This document shows positions 25,065 through 38,000 of a stretch of 64,000 nucleotides of DNA, piece after piece. The translations under genes and the position numbers were made by a program. The DNA comes from Gossypium raimondii (Eukaryota > Streptophyta > Magnoliopsida > Malvales > Malvaceae). The stretch is from the NCBI RefSeq assembly GCF_025698545.1, contig NC_068569.1, positions 18,352,001 to 18,416,000 of the forward strand, written 5' to 3'. How positions within the stretch are numbered: the stretch's first letter is position 1; each line of letters begins with the position of its first letter. Under the pieces are notes generated by a model that saw only the letters and a program-made list of their open reading frames with translations, had not been told where the DNA came from and ran no database searches.

Positions 25065-25650
25065 AAAGTTCAAAATAGAGTTAGAATATATTGATAAATT
25101 TATATTTAGTTCATAAAGACAATAATAAATATGAACCAAAATTCAATTTCCACTTAAAATAAATATGGTTTGAAAAGAGAGTTTGAATGGAGTAAAATTT
25201 ATCCGTCAAGTTCTAAGGAATTTAAAAAAACTCCATTGCAAATGATTTTACAATTCACTCCAAGATGTTTGAATTTAAAAGAAAAAAAGAAAGGCTGCCA
25301 AAAAAAGCATGGAAATGGAAACCCCTCTCTCACGCCCTCCCCTTTTCTCGTCTTGTCGCAATCTCTGTTTCTTTTATTTATATCCTCTACGGATATTACC
25401 ACCAAACAAAACCCTACCTGCCGAGCTACTTAAGTTTTAAACATTCAGTTAGAATTGGTGATTAAAACAAGGGCAAGTGATAGAGTGGTTTCCCGTCAGC
25501 TGACGACGTCCATCCCATTTTCATTTTAGTACAAACCTCGAGAATTTACTGTCTACAGTCTAAGCTTATTTTTATTATTTATCTAGTTTTTTCTTCAAAA
25601 TTTAAATCAAATCTCATTTTAACTTACTCAGTCAAAATATATTTTGCTTA
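25065..25650. other. Intergenic, no gene seen
   Basis: Spacer after the interrupted LTR. Overlapping small frames on both strands around 25170-25465 have no recognisable domain. Confidence 0.5.
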
Positions 25651-26172
25651 ATGCTCGGTTTTTCATTGCTTTCAAAAAGTTTGATTTAGTATTTAATGTT
25701 ACCATAAAGAGATGCTTTTCAGAAATAATACTTTTATCTTAGACATAAATATTATATGGTAAAAAAATGTGTTTAAAATTATGATATTTTAATAAAAATA
25801 TAAAATATAAAATATAATATTTTAATATTTTATATATGAAATATAAATTTTAAATATTTTAAGCATTTAATATCAACTCTTTGTAAAATATAATTTTTTA
25901 AAACATTAAAAATAAGTATTACAAATTCATATACATTATGTTATGCATTTGAAATAAATTTCAATAGAAAATAATTGTTCACCCAATATAAATATTATAT
26001 AAGATACTCGAATTATAAAAGAGTATCATCTGTATTTAATTCAAAAGTACTTTTTACAAATGCAAAAGCTAGAATTGATTTTAAGAACACTTTAACTTTT
26101 ATTGCTTATGGTGTCAAAAGTGTTTTTCGCTACAAAAACACTTTTATAACGCAATGAAAAAGGCATACTAAG
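25650..26172. mobile_element. Candidate MITE
   Basis: The left end TTTTTCATTGCTTTCAAAAAG and the right end, read in reverse complement as TTTTTCATTGCGTTATAAAAG, form imperfect inverted repeats. The right part also contains a small hairpin around AAGTGTTTTTCGC and AAAAACACTTT. Target duplication is unclear. Confidence 0.45.
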
Positions 26173-27235
26173 ACGTTAGCCACTAGCTCGCAACCATGAC
26201 CCGAATTATGGATAGTTTTGTTGACATTCACCTGCAGATATTTTAAATCTAATAATTTCAAAAACAACACAAAATAATTATGCTCTAAATTTTATTAAAT
26301 AAAAATACAAAAATAAACTCTGCACAATAATACCATCAATCGTCAACATCTACAATCTATCTATAATATGTATAAGCACAATTTTGGAAAAAATTTTGAA
26401 CTGATAAAAGTATCTTTATTTTTCATCATATTAATAAATTCACATTTTAAAATAATTATCATATCTAATTTAGAATTATTAATTAAAAAATTAAAATAAA
26501 ATAAAAGTTGTGATAATTAACCCAATTAAGTTATTACTTTAAATAATATTATTTTCATTAACCGCCTAGAATAAAACTATATTATATGTTGAATATGTTA
26601 AAAATAGTTTAATTATTATTGGAAAACTTTCTATTATAATATTTGAAATGAAAAGTTAATATATTTTAATTATATCTCATAATTTAAACAAAAAAAATAT
26701 TGTTTTACGATAATTATTGTAATTTAAAATACAATATTTAAAAAAACAATTAAATATTAAATATGTACGTATATGACATTAAAAATTATTTTTAAAATAT
26801 TTAATTATTGCTATCTCTCAGTACCCTTAGCACAGTCCCAAAAGAGTTCCAAATTGTAGTTTGAAGGGCATTATGAAGCCACAATTGTTAATTTGTAAGG
26901 AAATCGGTTGGAATCTGCATTTAATATTCCAATGGAAGATTATTGGGGGATATACAGTCGTAGGCTTTGGGGGGCTAAGAAAGCAAGGTGGTGTCATGCA
27001 TGAGGTGGCATAGATCGACCTCGATTGCGGTGATCCGGCACAGAGTAATATGTAACCCAATCCAAATCCTGCCTTCAATTTCACTAACATAAATACTTGG
27101 AATCTCTCTCTCTCTATTATTAAATTAATTCATTTATTTAATGTATTACTAAAAACTAAAAAGAATCAAATAAAGTCGAATCAGAATAAAGTTAATATTT
27201 TGTTGAAAATGAAATTTTTAGAACTTCTATTTTTA
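26173..27235. other. Intergenic, no gene seen
   Basis: AT-rich spacer. A frame at 26827-27090 on the minus strand codes for 87 residues without recognisable features. A short CT microsatellite sits near 27104-27116. Confidence 0.5.
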
Positions 27236-27500
27236 CGAAGAAAATGAATTTTTTATCGAAAGATCAGAAACAAATGGGTCTGAATCTCTTGCTGGAATGA
27301 TTTAGAAGATCCAAAAAAAAAAATAGTGGTATTTGCTAGCAACAACATAATGGAACCAGTTAATCAATATAGATTGATCCGAAATCTGATTCAAATCCAA
27401 CATAGCACCTATGGGTACATAAGAAATGTATTGAATCGATTCGATCGCAACTTCAAATATGAAATTCAAAGGGATCAAATAGAATTTAAAATTCTTATGA
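27236..27500 (+). pseudogene. ycf2: Chloroplast ycf2 fragment
   Basis: The translation contains [20 protein letters not shown] and [20 protein letters not shown], and upstream in another frame [11 protein letters not shown]. These correspond to a stretch of the large plastid Ycf2 protein. Relative to what I recall of Ycf2, a few residues are missing after VLNRF and frame is lost near 27300-27320. It is a small nuclear plastid DNA insertion with no function expected. Confidence 0.88.
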
Positions 27501-28200
27501 ATTTATAAATGAAATAATTTTGTTAGAAATTAAACTACAATTGAAAAAAATAATTTCTAACATATTTACACAACAAGTATTAACTCTGTTACAATTTAGA
27601 CTTATTTAATCATTTTTAATAGTATAGAGACTAAATTGATTTAACTAATTTAATCAATTCAATATAATAGAGAGAGATCTCAAGTACATTTAACTAAATA
27701 TAACCTTCGATATTTGTATTTCTTGATTTTTTTTCTGAAAAAGGTCACAAATAATTTAAAGAGTAACATATTTTGAATAGTTGAATATCTAAATTTACTA
27801 AATTATTTTTAAAACTAAAACATAAATTTCAACAACATTTAGATATGGAATTGGATACTACAAGTGAGTGAGTTGGAAAAATTATGCCATTTAAAAATTC
27901 TCTTTAAAATATGGAAAAATTAGAGGTGTTAATTTATTATTTAAATTGAATTATAAAATACAGCTTCCATTTGAGTACCATATATAACCATTGTCAAATT
28001 CCATGATTAGATGGGTAGACTGATCATGTGTTGGAAAAGACTAAGACCGATCGAGCATATTAAACAAATCATAATTTTACAATTTTGGTTCAGCTTTTAC
28101 ATTTTCTATATGTTGCTATAATTTTTTTATACGGCAAATCAAATGAAAAGTTTAAAATAATTTGTTTTCTACACAAGTACTTTTCATTAATAATCAAAAG
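27501..28200. other. Intergenic, no gene seen
   Basis: AT-rich spacer between the ycf2 fragment and the next inverted-repeat element. Confidence 0.5.
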
Positions 28201-28202
28201 GT

Positions 28203-29165
28203 TTAAATATGTCACTAGTCCCAAACTATTTTAAAGCTTTAAATTTAGTCCCTCACCTTTTTTTATTTAAAATCTTGGTCCATTTGTCTAATTTTGCAAT
28301 CAAAGTTAACAGTGTCAAAGGTAGAATAACTTTTTATCCCTCAAAATTTACAATTTTTTTGTTGATTTGGTCACTACCCTTTAAAATTACATGATTTTTT
28401 TTGAAAATTTATTATTTTCATATTTTAAATAAAAAGTTTATAATTTTTCAAAATAAAAACTATAAAAAATTTAAACTCTTTAAAATTTTAAAAAATTAAA
28501 TAATATAAATTTTTTTCCTAAAATTCATTGTTAACTGTATAGACAGCAAAATAGAAATTAAGCAAGAAAATGTTATTCACGGTTGAAATCCTATTTCACC
28601 GTTCGTTTGTCAAACCATCTCATATTTACATTCCCAACATCCCTGTTGTGTTGTGATTCACAAGTCCCTGACATATCGACCAATAGTCAATCAACCCTCC
28701 CATGTATTTTGTCCATCGTTTATATGTTAAGTTAATGTTGATGAATCTACCTTTAGAACCTAATAAGAATATACAATTTTCAAAAATTGCGAACATATTT
28801 ATGAAGTTTAAGTTAGAGATAGAACCCTATGATGAATCTGAGTGTTGTGGGCAAGTCATGACGTAAATCGACTCTACCCTCTCTCACCATCATACCCCAG
28901 CCAATCCTCGATCCAACCAATCCGATTTAGATAACAATAAATTTTAAATTTATTATATTATTAAAATCTTTTTTATTTTTTTGAATTTTAAAGAGTTGTT
29001 TTTCATATATTTTTATTTTTACTTGTTAATGTTTTTATTTAAATTATGAAAAAATATTTATAAAAAATTCTAAAAATAAAGAAAGTATATACTTTTAAAG
29101 GATAATGACCAAATTGACAAAAAACACAGTAAATATTGAGGGTTAAAATTTTTATTTTAGTTTAT
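28203..29165. mobile_element. Inverted-repeat DNA element, non-autonomous
   Basis: The arm at about 28325-28450 (with TTGATTTGGTCACTACCCTTT) is mirrored at about 29040-29155 (with AAAGGATAATGACCAAATTGA). The core of about 500 bases is non-coding. Ends are approximate and the target duplication was not found. Confidence 0.6.
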
Positions 29166-29598
29166 ATCTACAGAACTATTGAAATGTCTTTTGAGGACCT
29201 ATTTCAAAGAAAGCATAATAAACTTTATTAGTCACCTCTTTCAAAGAAATTAAAACAAACTCTATTTATAAACATGATTTTGCTCAATAAGACTACCGTA
29301 AAAGTGATTAAAAACTAAGAAAAGAGAACTACTAAAGTTAGAGGGGAAGTGGAGATCAAAATAAATCAAATTAACTTCATCTAAATAAAGCAAAACTATA
29401 GAGTTATTCACCTAAAAATTAGCGTGTTTTTGTTTTGGTTACTCAGCTATAAAAATTTTCAATTTAGTCACTAACGTTTTCAATCATTTTTATTTTGATC
29501 ACTCATGTTTTAGATTATTTTTATTTTGGTCACTCATGTTTTACATCGTTTCTATTTTGGTCACTCTCCATTAAATGGTTAATGGAAGTGATAATATG

Positions 29599-31990
29599 TG
29601 TAAAGACCCGTTTTTTAGTGGTGACGAAAAAAGCAGTTTTAGAATCCAATATTCGTAAACCGAACCCGTAAATATTTAATAAAAATAGTTATAGAGTTGT
29701 TATATAAATGAACTAGATTTTTGATAAGGAATTTAGCTAAATTAGTGCTTAATTACGGTTTAGGGACTAAATTGTAAAGTCTAATTATTATAGATTTTAA
29801 TTAGTAAATGGATTGAGGACTTAAATTATAATTAACCAAAGGTCTAAAATGAAAATTAGACCATGTAAAATTTAGTGCTAGCGGACGATTGGATTAAAAT
29901 GCAATTGGTTTAATTAAATTAAGATTTAATTATTTAAACATGTTTTATTAACTTAATTACATGTATATATAGTAAGTTAGTGGAAGAAAAGATGATGAAT
30001 CTTTTCATCTCATCACCTAAAATAAATAAACAAAGAAAACCTAGGAAAAGCTTGGAAACTTCCAACCTAATTGGTATGTTCAATTTAGTCTCTTTTTTGT
30101 AATTTTATGTTTTTGAAGTTATGGGAGCTTGATTTAGCTAGCCTATGTACCAATTTGTAAAACTATTAAAATTTTAGAAAGTTATCATTGATGATTTCTT
30201 GAAGTTTTAGGTGTTAAATTGATAGATTTTAAGCTTAGATGTGTAAAAGGACTAAATTATAAAACTTAATTGATATTTTTGTACATTAGTGACTAAACTT
30301 AAAAATGTAAAAATGATAGTAGGAATAAGAATTATGAGGTCCCTGATGAATAATAGTGAAATCAGATTTCAATTCGAAACTTTAAATTGAAAATTATGTT
30401 AGTTTTGATTTTAAGGACTAAATTAAATAAATTGTAACATGTGTGTTTATGTAATTGGTTGTGATTTGGACTGGAATTTAATATTATGTGAATTATAATT
30501 CATAGCTGAAGACGATGTGAAAATAGCGAGAGGGAAAGGAAAGACGAGATCTGACAACGATTAACCAAAGTGTTCAGTTTGTATTTCTATAATTTGCGTC
30601 ACTTCAATTGTTGCATATTTATTCTATTTTGTATGGTAAAACTATGAGGTGAGTTGGAATTGATTGATCAAATTGAATTGATATTATTTTTATTTGTTAT
30701 TGAGATACAGAACCAATTTGAATAGAATTGAAAATATTGTAACTTGATGAATATATTAAATTGAATTTGAATTTGGTTGATTCATGTTATGATACACATG
30801 AATTGATGATTTGGTTGATGAATTGAAAATGATGAATTATGAAATTGAGCTAAATCTAGAATTGGATAATTGGTTACCTTACTAACTATTGAAGCAGAGT
30901 TGGATGATAGATTAAGTAAGGGTTACTTCAAATATGTGCCGATGAGTGTTGGGCGCAACTTTTACTTTGGTTATATCGATTAGCACTGGACGTAGTCTAT
31001 TTACTTTGGATTGTCCGATGAGGAATTGGGTGCCAAATTGGTGTGTTGGTTGGATCAGTGTATTTGTTCGAGTTAGAGTCAGGTTAATAGGGAATTAAAA
31101 TCCAAAGTTGATAATGGAATATAAATTGAATTACTATTTTGAAAGAGTGTGTGAACCGAATTTACAAGTTCAAAGAATTAATATGAAAAAACAAGACAAA
31201 TTAATCAATTCGATTCGAAAAAATGATGTGTTAGCATGAGATGTCCTTATATTGATTACTTGAATATGAATTCAATGAATCATATGGTTTAAATAGTACT
31301 TATGTCATAACGTTTGGTATTTGGTTTGAATGGCATGTTGATTCAATGTTTTAATTGTCTTAACTTGCATTTTACATATTGAATTATAGAAATACCATTG
31401 AGCTTTATCACTTAGAGTAAGATTTTATTTTCCATGCGCAGGTTAGGTGCAAGTCGAGATCTCAAGCATCCCAGACTTAACAATGTTGGTGAATCTCTTT
31501 TGTTAGTTATATGACATGTACCTAGGAGAGTAATTTTGCTATAGTTGGATGCTTATAAGCTTTGGAAGTTGGAATTGGAATGGTGAAGATAGCGCATGCA
31601 TAATATAAATGCAATTTGGAGTTGTTTTAATTATTGTTAAGGTATGAAGTGAGTAATGAAATTATGATTGAGAGGTAATGCATAAATATGTGTTAGTATT
31701 CTTCATGTTATGGAATTTATGCTTATTGATGAGATTAGGCTGTTGTTTTAAGGAGAACGATGAAAAGAAGGGAATGTTTATATGTGTTTATCAACATCAC
31801 AATTTACATATAAACATTCCTACATATAATTATGCTATTAGTCCAGGTTGTTGGGTTTATCAACATCACAATTTACATATAAGTTTATCAAGATTTAGTT
31901 ATATGTGTTTAAATATAATTATATGTGTTTAAGGATCGAATTGAGAAAATATGTAAGTATTGAGGACTAAATGTGTTATTATGCCAATTA
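29599..31990 (+). mobile_element. Gypsy-type LTR inside the inverted-repeat element
   Basis: Begins TGTAAAGACCCGTTTTTTAG, a variant of the TGTAACAGCCCG sense start of the other LTRs here. Near 30920-31050 it has three decayed repeats around CCGATGAG, matching the tandem-array position of those LTRs. The right edge is uncertain and overlaps a patch of direct and inverted repeats (31771-31930). Confidence 0.65.
31771..31930. repeat. Local hairpin and direct repeats
   Basis: GAATGTTTATATGT at 31771 has its exact reverse complement ACATATAAACATTC about 20 bases on. Around it, ATCAACATCACAATTTACAT occurs twice (near 31790 and 31860). Confidence 0.75.
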
Positions 31991-32154
31991 AAAAAAAGAT
32001 CACATCATCACTTTCGTTAACCCATTTAATGGAGAGTGACCAAAATAGAAATGATGTAAAACGTTAGTGACTAAATTAAAAATGTTGATAGTTTGATAAC
32101 CAAAATAAAAAAGAAAAACTTAGAATCGGGTGACTAATTTTATAGTTTACCCAT

Positions 32155-33047
32155 TAAACAATGTGTGTGGGTGGTGAAATTATAATTTAGGTGGTTCAAA
32201 AATGATAAACAAAGTAAATTAATTTGTAGTTTCCCTAGTGAATATAAAATAGGTTTGAGTGTAAACCATGTTCCATGTTTCCAAACACCACATCTCACCT
32301 TTTTCACTCCTTGCATCAAATTGTTTTGAATGGCTATTTCAAGATGGTAGAGAATGAAAGTCAGATTGGACTAATTTGTAGAGTAATCATTTCACGTTGA
32401 ATGTACTAATAATGAAATGGCCATTCCTGGGAACCAAACACCCTATTAGGTTCTTCCACTTGCTAAGTTAAGCAATAATTCCCCATTTCTTTCTGTTTTA
32501 ACTTTTTACCCCCCACACCTCTCTTAACAAGAAATAGAAAAGGGAAGGAGACAAGGGTCTCAGGCCATCACCAATAACTAAACATCAATCCAAAGAACAG
32601 AACAAAACAAAAGAAAAGAGATGAATTTTGAAAATTCACTGTCAATAAAACCTAATAATTAGAGTGTAAAGAAAAAGAGGAAATTTGTGTTTGTTCGCTT
32701 ACTTTGCTTCAACAAAATGGAAAGCACATGAAAGGCTTTCGAGTAAGACACCCTTTTGCAGGTTAGCCTTAGCCCTGTGAGTGAATTCATGTCCACACTC
32801 TCTTCCCTTTTCTTATCTTCACTTCTCTGCTAAAACCAAACATTTTACTCTCTAACCCTCCCCCCTTCGCTTCCTTATTTATTTTAAACTTACTCCTTTT
32901 TTTTATTGTTTATGGTGGATCTGATGCTGAATTAGCCTCGCCTTTGTGGGTTTCCTTCTGCATCAACAAAAACAAGGCCAGGGGGGGAAAGGTAAAAAGA
33001 AAGTGGCCACTGGGCAGTGAAATATATATTTTTTTATAGAAGAAGAA
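32155..33047 (+). promoter_or_regulatory. Upstream region of the ZHD gene
   Basis: Non-repetitive sequence leading into the zinc finger-homeodomain gene, with pyrimidine-rich stretches near 32800-32900 typical of plant promoters and 5' leaders. No confident TATA box or transcription start was identified. Confidence 0.4.
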
Positions 33048-33815
33048 ATGGATTTTGAGGAACATGATGACCAAGACGAAGAAATGGGTATGGCTGTTCC
33101 AGCAGGATACGACTCACTCGGCAACTCGTCAGCTCCACGGTCTAAAATAGGACCCGCAGCAAGTGGCGGTGAAGGTGCGGCGGCTTCTGCACCACCGAGA
33201 AAAGTGGGGTCAGGTATAAGGTACCGCGAGTGTCAAAAAAACCATGCCGTGAGTATCGGAGGCCACGCGTTGGATGGCTGTGGGGAGTTCATGGCGGCAG
33301 GTGATGAAGGGACACTTGATGCCTTGAAATGCGCTGCTTGTAACTGCCACAGGAACTTTCACCGTAAAGAAACTGACGGTGAAGGTAGTAGTATCTACAA
33401 CCCTCACCATCATCATCACCACTACCAGCAACACCCCCAATTCTCGCCCTACTATAGGGCGCCGCCACCGGCCGGGTACCTCCACCTGACTCCACAGCAG
33501 AGGCCTTTGGCCTTGCCAGCAGCGTCGGGAGGTGGTATTGCCGGCGGTTACAGCAGAGAAGACGAAGATGTTTCGAATCCTAGTAGCAGTGCCGGTGGAG
33601 GTGGCGGCAGTGGGGGATTAAAGAAGAGGTTTAGAACCAAATTTACACCGGAACAAAAAGATAAGATGCTGGGTTTCGCTGAAAGGCTGGGCTGGAGGAT
33701 CCAGAAGCATGACGAAGCTGCTGTGGAGCAGTTTTGTGAAGAAACCGGGGTCAAAAGGCAAGTTCTTAAGGTCTGGATGCATAACAACAAGTACACTCTT
33801 GGTAAGAAACCCTAA
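33048..33815 (+). CDS. Zinc finger-homeodomain transcription factor (ZHD1/ZHD2 type)
   Basis: One intronless frame of 255 residues. The N-terminal part (residues about 58-107) is the ZF-HD dimerisation zinc finger: [20 protein letters not shown], then [19 protein letters not shown], with Cys and His ligands present. A His-rich stretch and Gly/Ser linkers follow. Residues about 191-252 are the plant ZF-HD homeodomain ([45 protein letters not shown]), ending LGKKP. The opening [13 protein letters not shown] and the overall layout resemble Arabidopsis ZHD2/AtHB22 and ZHD1. Family members form homo- and heterodimers in the nucleus and bind ATTA-core DNA, with roles in flower and shoot development. 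All key motifs are intact and lack of introns is normal for the family. Confidence 0.95.
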   Translation: MDFEEHDDQDEEMGMAVPAGYDSLGNSSAPRSKIGPAASGGEGAAASAPPRKVGSGIRYRECQKNHAVSIGGHALDGCGEFMAAGDEGTLDALKCAACNCHRNFHRKETDGEGSSIYNPHHHHHHYQQHPQFSPYYRAPPPAGYLHLTPQQRPLALPAASGGGIAGGYSREDEDVSNPSSSAGGGGGSGGLKKRFRTKFTPEQKDKMLGFAERLGWRIQKHDEAAVEQFCEETGVKRQVLKVWMHNNKYTLGKKP

Positions 33816-34747
33816 TTTCCCATCAAAACCAAAACAACAGTGCTTCAACATTGTTACTTGGGAAGAAACAAAACATCCAAGAGAAGCATATGATAATGGG
33901 GAATCGAAGAAAAAAAACATCATGTGATTTCAGTAGGGATTGTATTGAACTAGGGTTCTCACTTCTTTTTTCATTTTTGTTTTTTTTTTTCAATATTCTG
34001 ATTTTGGTTTAGTTTATGGTATTATTATCAATGCCGATCAGTGTAGGATGATGATGATGATATGATCTGAAAGTTTCTGATGAGTACATTGTTGCTAACT
34101 GCAGGTTTTAAAATTTTTTTTTCCATTAATTAATGCTATAATCCATCTCTTCATCTCTTACATATATACTTCCAATTCTCTGTGACAAACGAAAAAAACT
34201 GCACTTTTTACTGTTGCAAGGAGATCAAGGGAAAAGAAAACTCAAGCTGATGAAGTAATTAAGGGTTTTGTAAGTTAGTCATAGTAACATGTGATGATGA
34301 TCATAAATTCATCATCAAAGGATCCATATTGGAGAGTAATTCCAAGTCCAACTAAAACGTGGCATGCAAATGTAAAGGCTGCAATATTTTCTCCCACTTG
34401 CATTAATTTCTTTCAAACCTACATTTTTCCAAATTCTTCTTCCAACTTAACATATTATTATTTTATTCAGTATTTTATAATTACCCGTTTTAATCCCTCT
34501 TCATCTTCAAGCTTTTATCATTCTCTTTATATTTACTTAGTACATAATCTCAATCTCTCATAATCGCATGCTTTATTAATTTTCTTTTTATATTTGGTAC
34601 TTGAAAAGATAAAAAAGAAATTGAAAAGCAAAAAATGGAAGATGGGGGAGCAGAGGACAAGTTAGGAGTGGTTATTAACATGGCACTATTGCAGAGAAGG
34701 ACACAGTCTTTTGCCAGTTTTATTGCAGTGTTTCAGACTTGTTCTGA

Positions 34748-34921
34748 CCCCCCCCCCCAAGGTCCCATGGCCATGGATGGGACGTTAAAAACACCTTTTA
34801 ATATATACCTTCATTAAAATAAAAACACAAGAATCTCCCCCCCCCCCGGCCCCAAACACAATTAATTAACAAATTAAATCCCATAACAACAATGTTTATA
34901 AGGATGTGGGGGGGGGGGGGG
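34748..34921. repeat. C11, C11 and G14 tracts close together
   Basis: C-runs at 34748-34758 and 34837-34847 and a G-run at 34908-34921 lie within 175 bases. The G-run is complementary to both C-runs. Confidence 0.9.
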
Positions 34922-35023
34922 AAGAAACTGAACATGTTTGATGTTGGGGAAAGTCAAGTAAAAGAGAAGATGGCATAGTGGAGAATTGAAGCTGTCGGAA
35001 ATAAGAGTTTCAAAGAGCTTTGA

Positions 35024-35056
35024 GTTTGGTTTGGTTTGGTTTGGTTTGGTTTGGTT
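35024..35056. repeat. (TTTGG)n microsatellite
   Basis: About six to seven tandem copies of a pentanucleotide. Confidence 0.9.
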
Positions 35057-38000
35057 GGATGGATGCTGCTCTTTGGGTTGTCCCTGTTCAGGAACATGTG
35101 GGCTCTCTGTCTGGAAACAAAAGTAAACTGGAACAGCATTAATTAATTGCACTGACATTACAGCTATATATACACACATGATATATGATGTTCTTCTCTC
35201 TTGCTCTTCCTTTTCTTATTCTTGTGTCTTCACCTTCACTTCCATTCCGCATAAATTAAATATCCCTCCAATAATTAGGTTTCTCTTTGTTTTTAGTTTT
35301 TTAATGACTACATGACAGTTTCAGTGTTAATGGAGGCCAATGTTGCAGCTTTTGCTTAATTTGTTTTGTTTTAGTATTCTAGTCTATCTTCTTCTTTAAG
35401 ACATTAAATTCGAGTTTATTTATTTACGTAACTGGATTCCAGACTACCGAATATCAGAGGTTTTCTACATGAACGCATGCAAACTTGTAACCAAATTGCA
35501 CTGTTTCATTTCAACTCCGTGATGTTTAGCCTATTCCACAAAGTAAACCACTTTGAGCATTAAATCTTCCATGTATTTTTTTTAAAGAGTAATTACAAGT
35601 ACGCTACAACCTTAATCAATCTTATAAATCCATAATTAAGATAATTTTAAATAAAATATGGTTCAACCTAAACCACAAGAAATTTGATCTAAAACCCACA
35701 CATTATTTACATAAAACGAAATCTAAATTTAAAATCTTAAAATTTTCATAGCTTTAATTTTGCTATTAAGGCTTCGTTTCCATAGTAGACTCCCTTTAAA
35801 TGAGCGGTGAGATAGGAACCAATACAATTAAGCATAGCAGTTGTGAAAATTGAAAACAGTGATGAGATATGTGTTTAAATTACATCAAGATCAAAATGAA
35901 AAATGACCATAAATGACACTAGACTAAAAAATAAAAGTATATATAATAAAATAAAAAATATTAAACTAATATTTATATTAAATGATAATTTAAAAGATTG
36001 AAATGTTTAAATATTAGATACATTAGTTTAAATGTATATTAAATAATAAAATATACATTACTTTTAAAATAATAATTAAACATTATTAAAATATTAAAAT
36101 TATTTTCTATATAAAATAATAATTATTTTTTCTTACCGTAATAAAAAATATTAATTTATCATATTTTTATATAAAATAGATCCTGTATAATAGCATAGTT
36201 AGTAATATCTTTACCTTCTATAATTATTAAATTTAAATTTATAGTATGGTTAAAATATGCCATAAGTCTTGTACTTTTTAAAAATATGGAATTTAATTTT
36301 ACTTATTAGATTTTAAAATTCAAGTCTAACCGTTAACCTTGTTAAATTTTATTAAATTTGTTGGTATGATATTTTGAAATAATAATAAAAAGTCTCACTT
36401 CAAACCGTGTAACTAAAAATTGATGTTGTAATGAAATAATTTAAGCAACATCAACCTAATTTAGAAATTTGAAAAATAAAACAACTAAACTCCTAAAATA
36501 ATTAAATCTCAAATTTATAGGACGTTGAAAATTGTATGACATATACTAACCTTATATTATATTATATTTAAACATTATAAAGCGAAAAAAAAGAATTATA
36601 GACCTAATTGTAAATTAGAAAGAGTGAAAAAGAAATCAAGGATAAAAAAACCATTATCACTGACTGGCTCAAACGTACCTCATCATTTGCTATCTAAACA
36701 GAATATTCCACATAATCAATCCTTAATAATTTTTTCTTCTTTAAGATAAGAAATTTCTATTTCTATTTCTTTTCTTCTTCTTCATATAAAATTATTTGCA
36801 AATATAACCTCAGGAAAGATGTAGATTAGCTAAAAAGTGAGAAGAGATGGACCCTAGCGGACGGACTGCATGGCCCATATATCAAGTATCATATGCCGTC
36901 AAACTTGGTGTTTGTTCCCTCATATTTCAGCTTTGCCAGTTAAGACCAGGACAGACAAGCTGACCTGGTCTGGCCTGGAGCCATCCTTCTTTCGGTTCCA
37001 ACACATTTGGGCCTAATCAAAACACCATCTTTAAGCTCATCACAAACCCGACCCTTCGTTCCAACACACTGTTCCAAAAAAAAAAGAAAAGAAATGGTAC
37101 CTTCCCATTCCTATTTCCCACACAATTTTTAATATATATATGTGTGTATATATAGTTGGTATTGGCAGCTGGGGATGAGAATTACTTTCAATCATTGTGG
37201 AGGATCCAAATCTGATATGGCTGTTGAGTTTTGTCTATTTGCACTGCGAGTTCTGTAGGTACCCAATGTTTTTCAGCCTCCTTTCTTTCAAAGACAAGCT
37301 GGCAAACAACATATAAAACCCAGGTTTTTAGTCCATCAGTCGAAGTAGGCCAAGATCAGATGGCCGAATAGACTGAATGTAGGATTCCGTGGTATCAGAT
37401 TTGTAGGAATTTGGATTGGGGTTCTGGGGTTACGAGCAAACGGAGTATCTTAGAAAACAAAGGAAAATTTTCAAGTGCGGTGACAAAAACAGGACGTTAG
37501 AGCATATTCCGAAAAAGAAAAGTGACTGTGTCACAGTTGTCGAAACCATTTTTTTAATTTGGAAAACGGGGATCGACTTTGAAAACAAAAATGGGAGTCG
37601 CCACCGATATTTTATTGAGGTGCGATCGGATCACCTTAAAAATAATTTTAGGTCTGCGAATTTTGAGAAAACAGGTTCGGGAGTCGGTTACGCACGAGGA
37701 AGGGTTAGCACCCTCGTGACGCCCAAAATTGGTACCAAATTGATTGTTTAATGTCTTAGAGTGGAAATTTTGAAAAGATTTTAAAAATACATCCTTTTAT
37801 ATGAAAATTTGAATGAAACGAATCGGAGGATGAAACTCATTTATTCAAGGAAATAGACTGTCACACTCAGTAAGTTAGAATGTAACATTTTAAATCCGTG
37901 AAATTAAGTTTATCTCTTGACTTTTAAAACCTATGCATTTTGAGAAGAATATCCGATTATTTGGGTCAAACGGCAAATTAGAACCCAATAAGTTAGGGTT

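Larger units (their letters stand above)
29390..32152. mobile_element. DNA transposon with about 190-base inverted repeats, split by an LTR
   Basis: The left arm 29390-29598 and right arm about 31999-32152 are reverse complements over long stretches, sharing TTTAGTCACTAACGTTTT and TTTTGGTCACTCTCCATTAA. The left arm has an extra internal duplication of about 37 bases. Everything between the arms appears to be a later LTR insertion. No transposase remains. Confidence 0.8.
33816..37526. other. 3' UTR of ZHD gene, then intergenic space
   Basis: The first few hundred bases are likely ZHD 3' UTR. Beyond, no gene was recognised. Simple-sequence features are listed separately. The frame at 34635-34817 starts MEDGGAEDKLG but runs into a C-tract and is not supported. 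Confidence 0.5.

Noticed and set aside
26827..27090. Minus-strand frame of 87 codons
   Set aside because: No recognisable domain, start context or splice partners.
33210..33923. Several antisense and overlapping frames
   Set aside because: Shadows of the GC-rich ZHD coding sequence.
34635..34817. Frame starting MEDGGAEDKLG
   Set aside because: Passes through an 11-base C-run and has no family resemblance.
37416..37751. Frame of 111 codons
   Set aside because: Crosses the LTR start and uses conserved non-coding LTR words.
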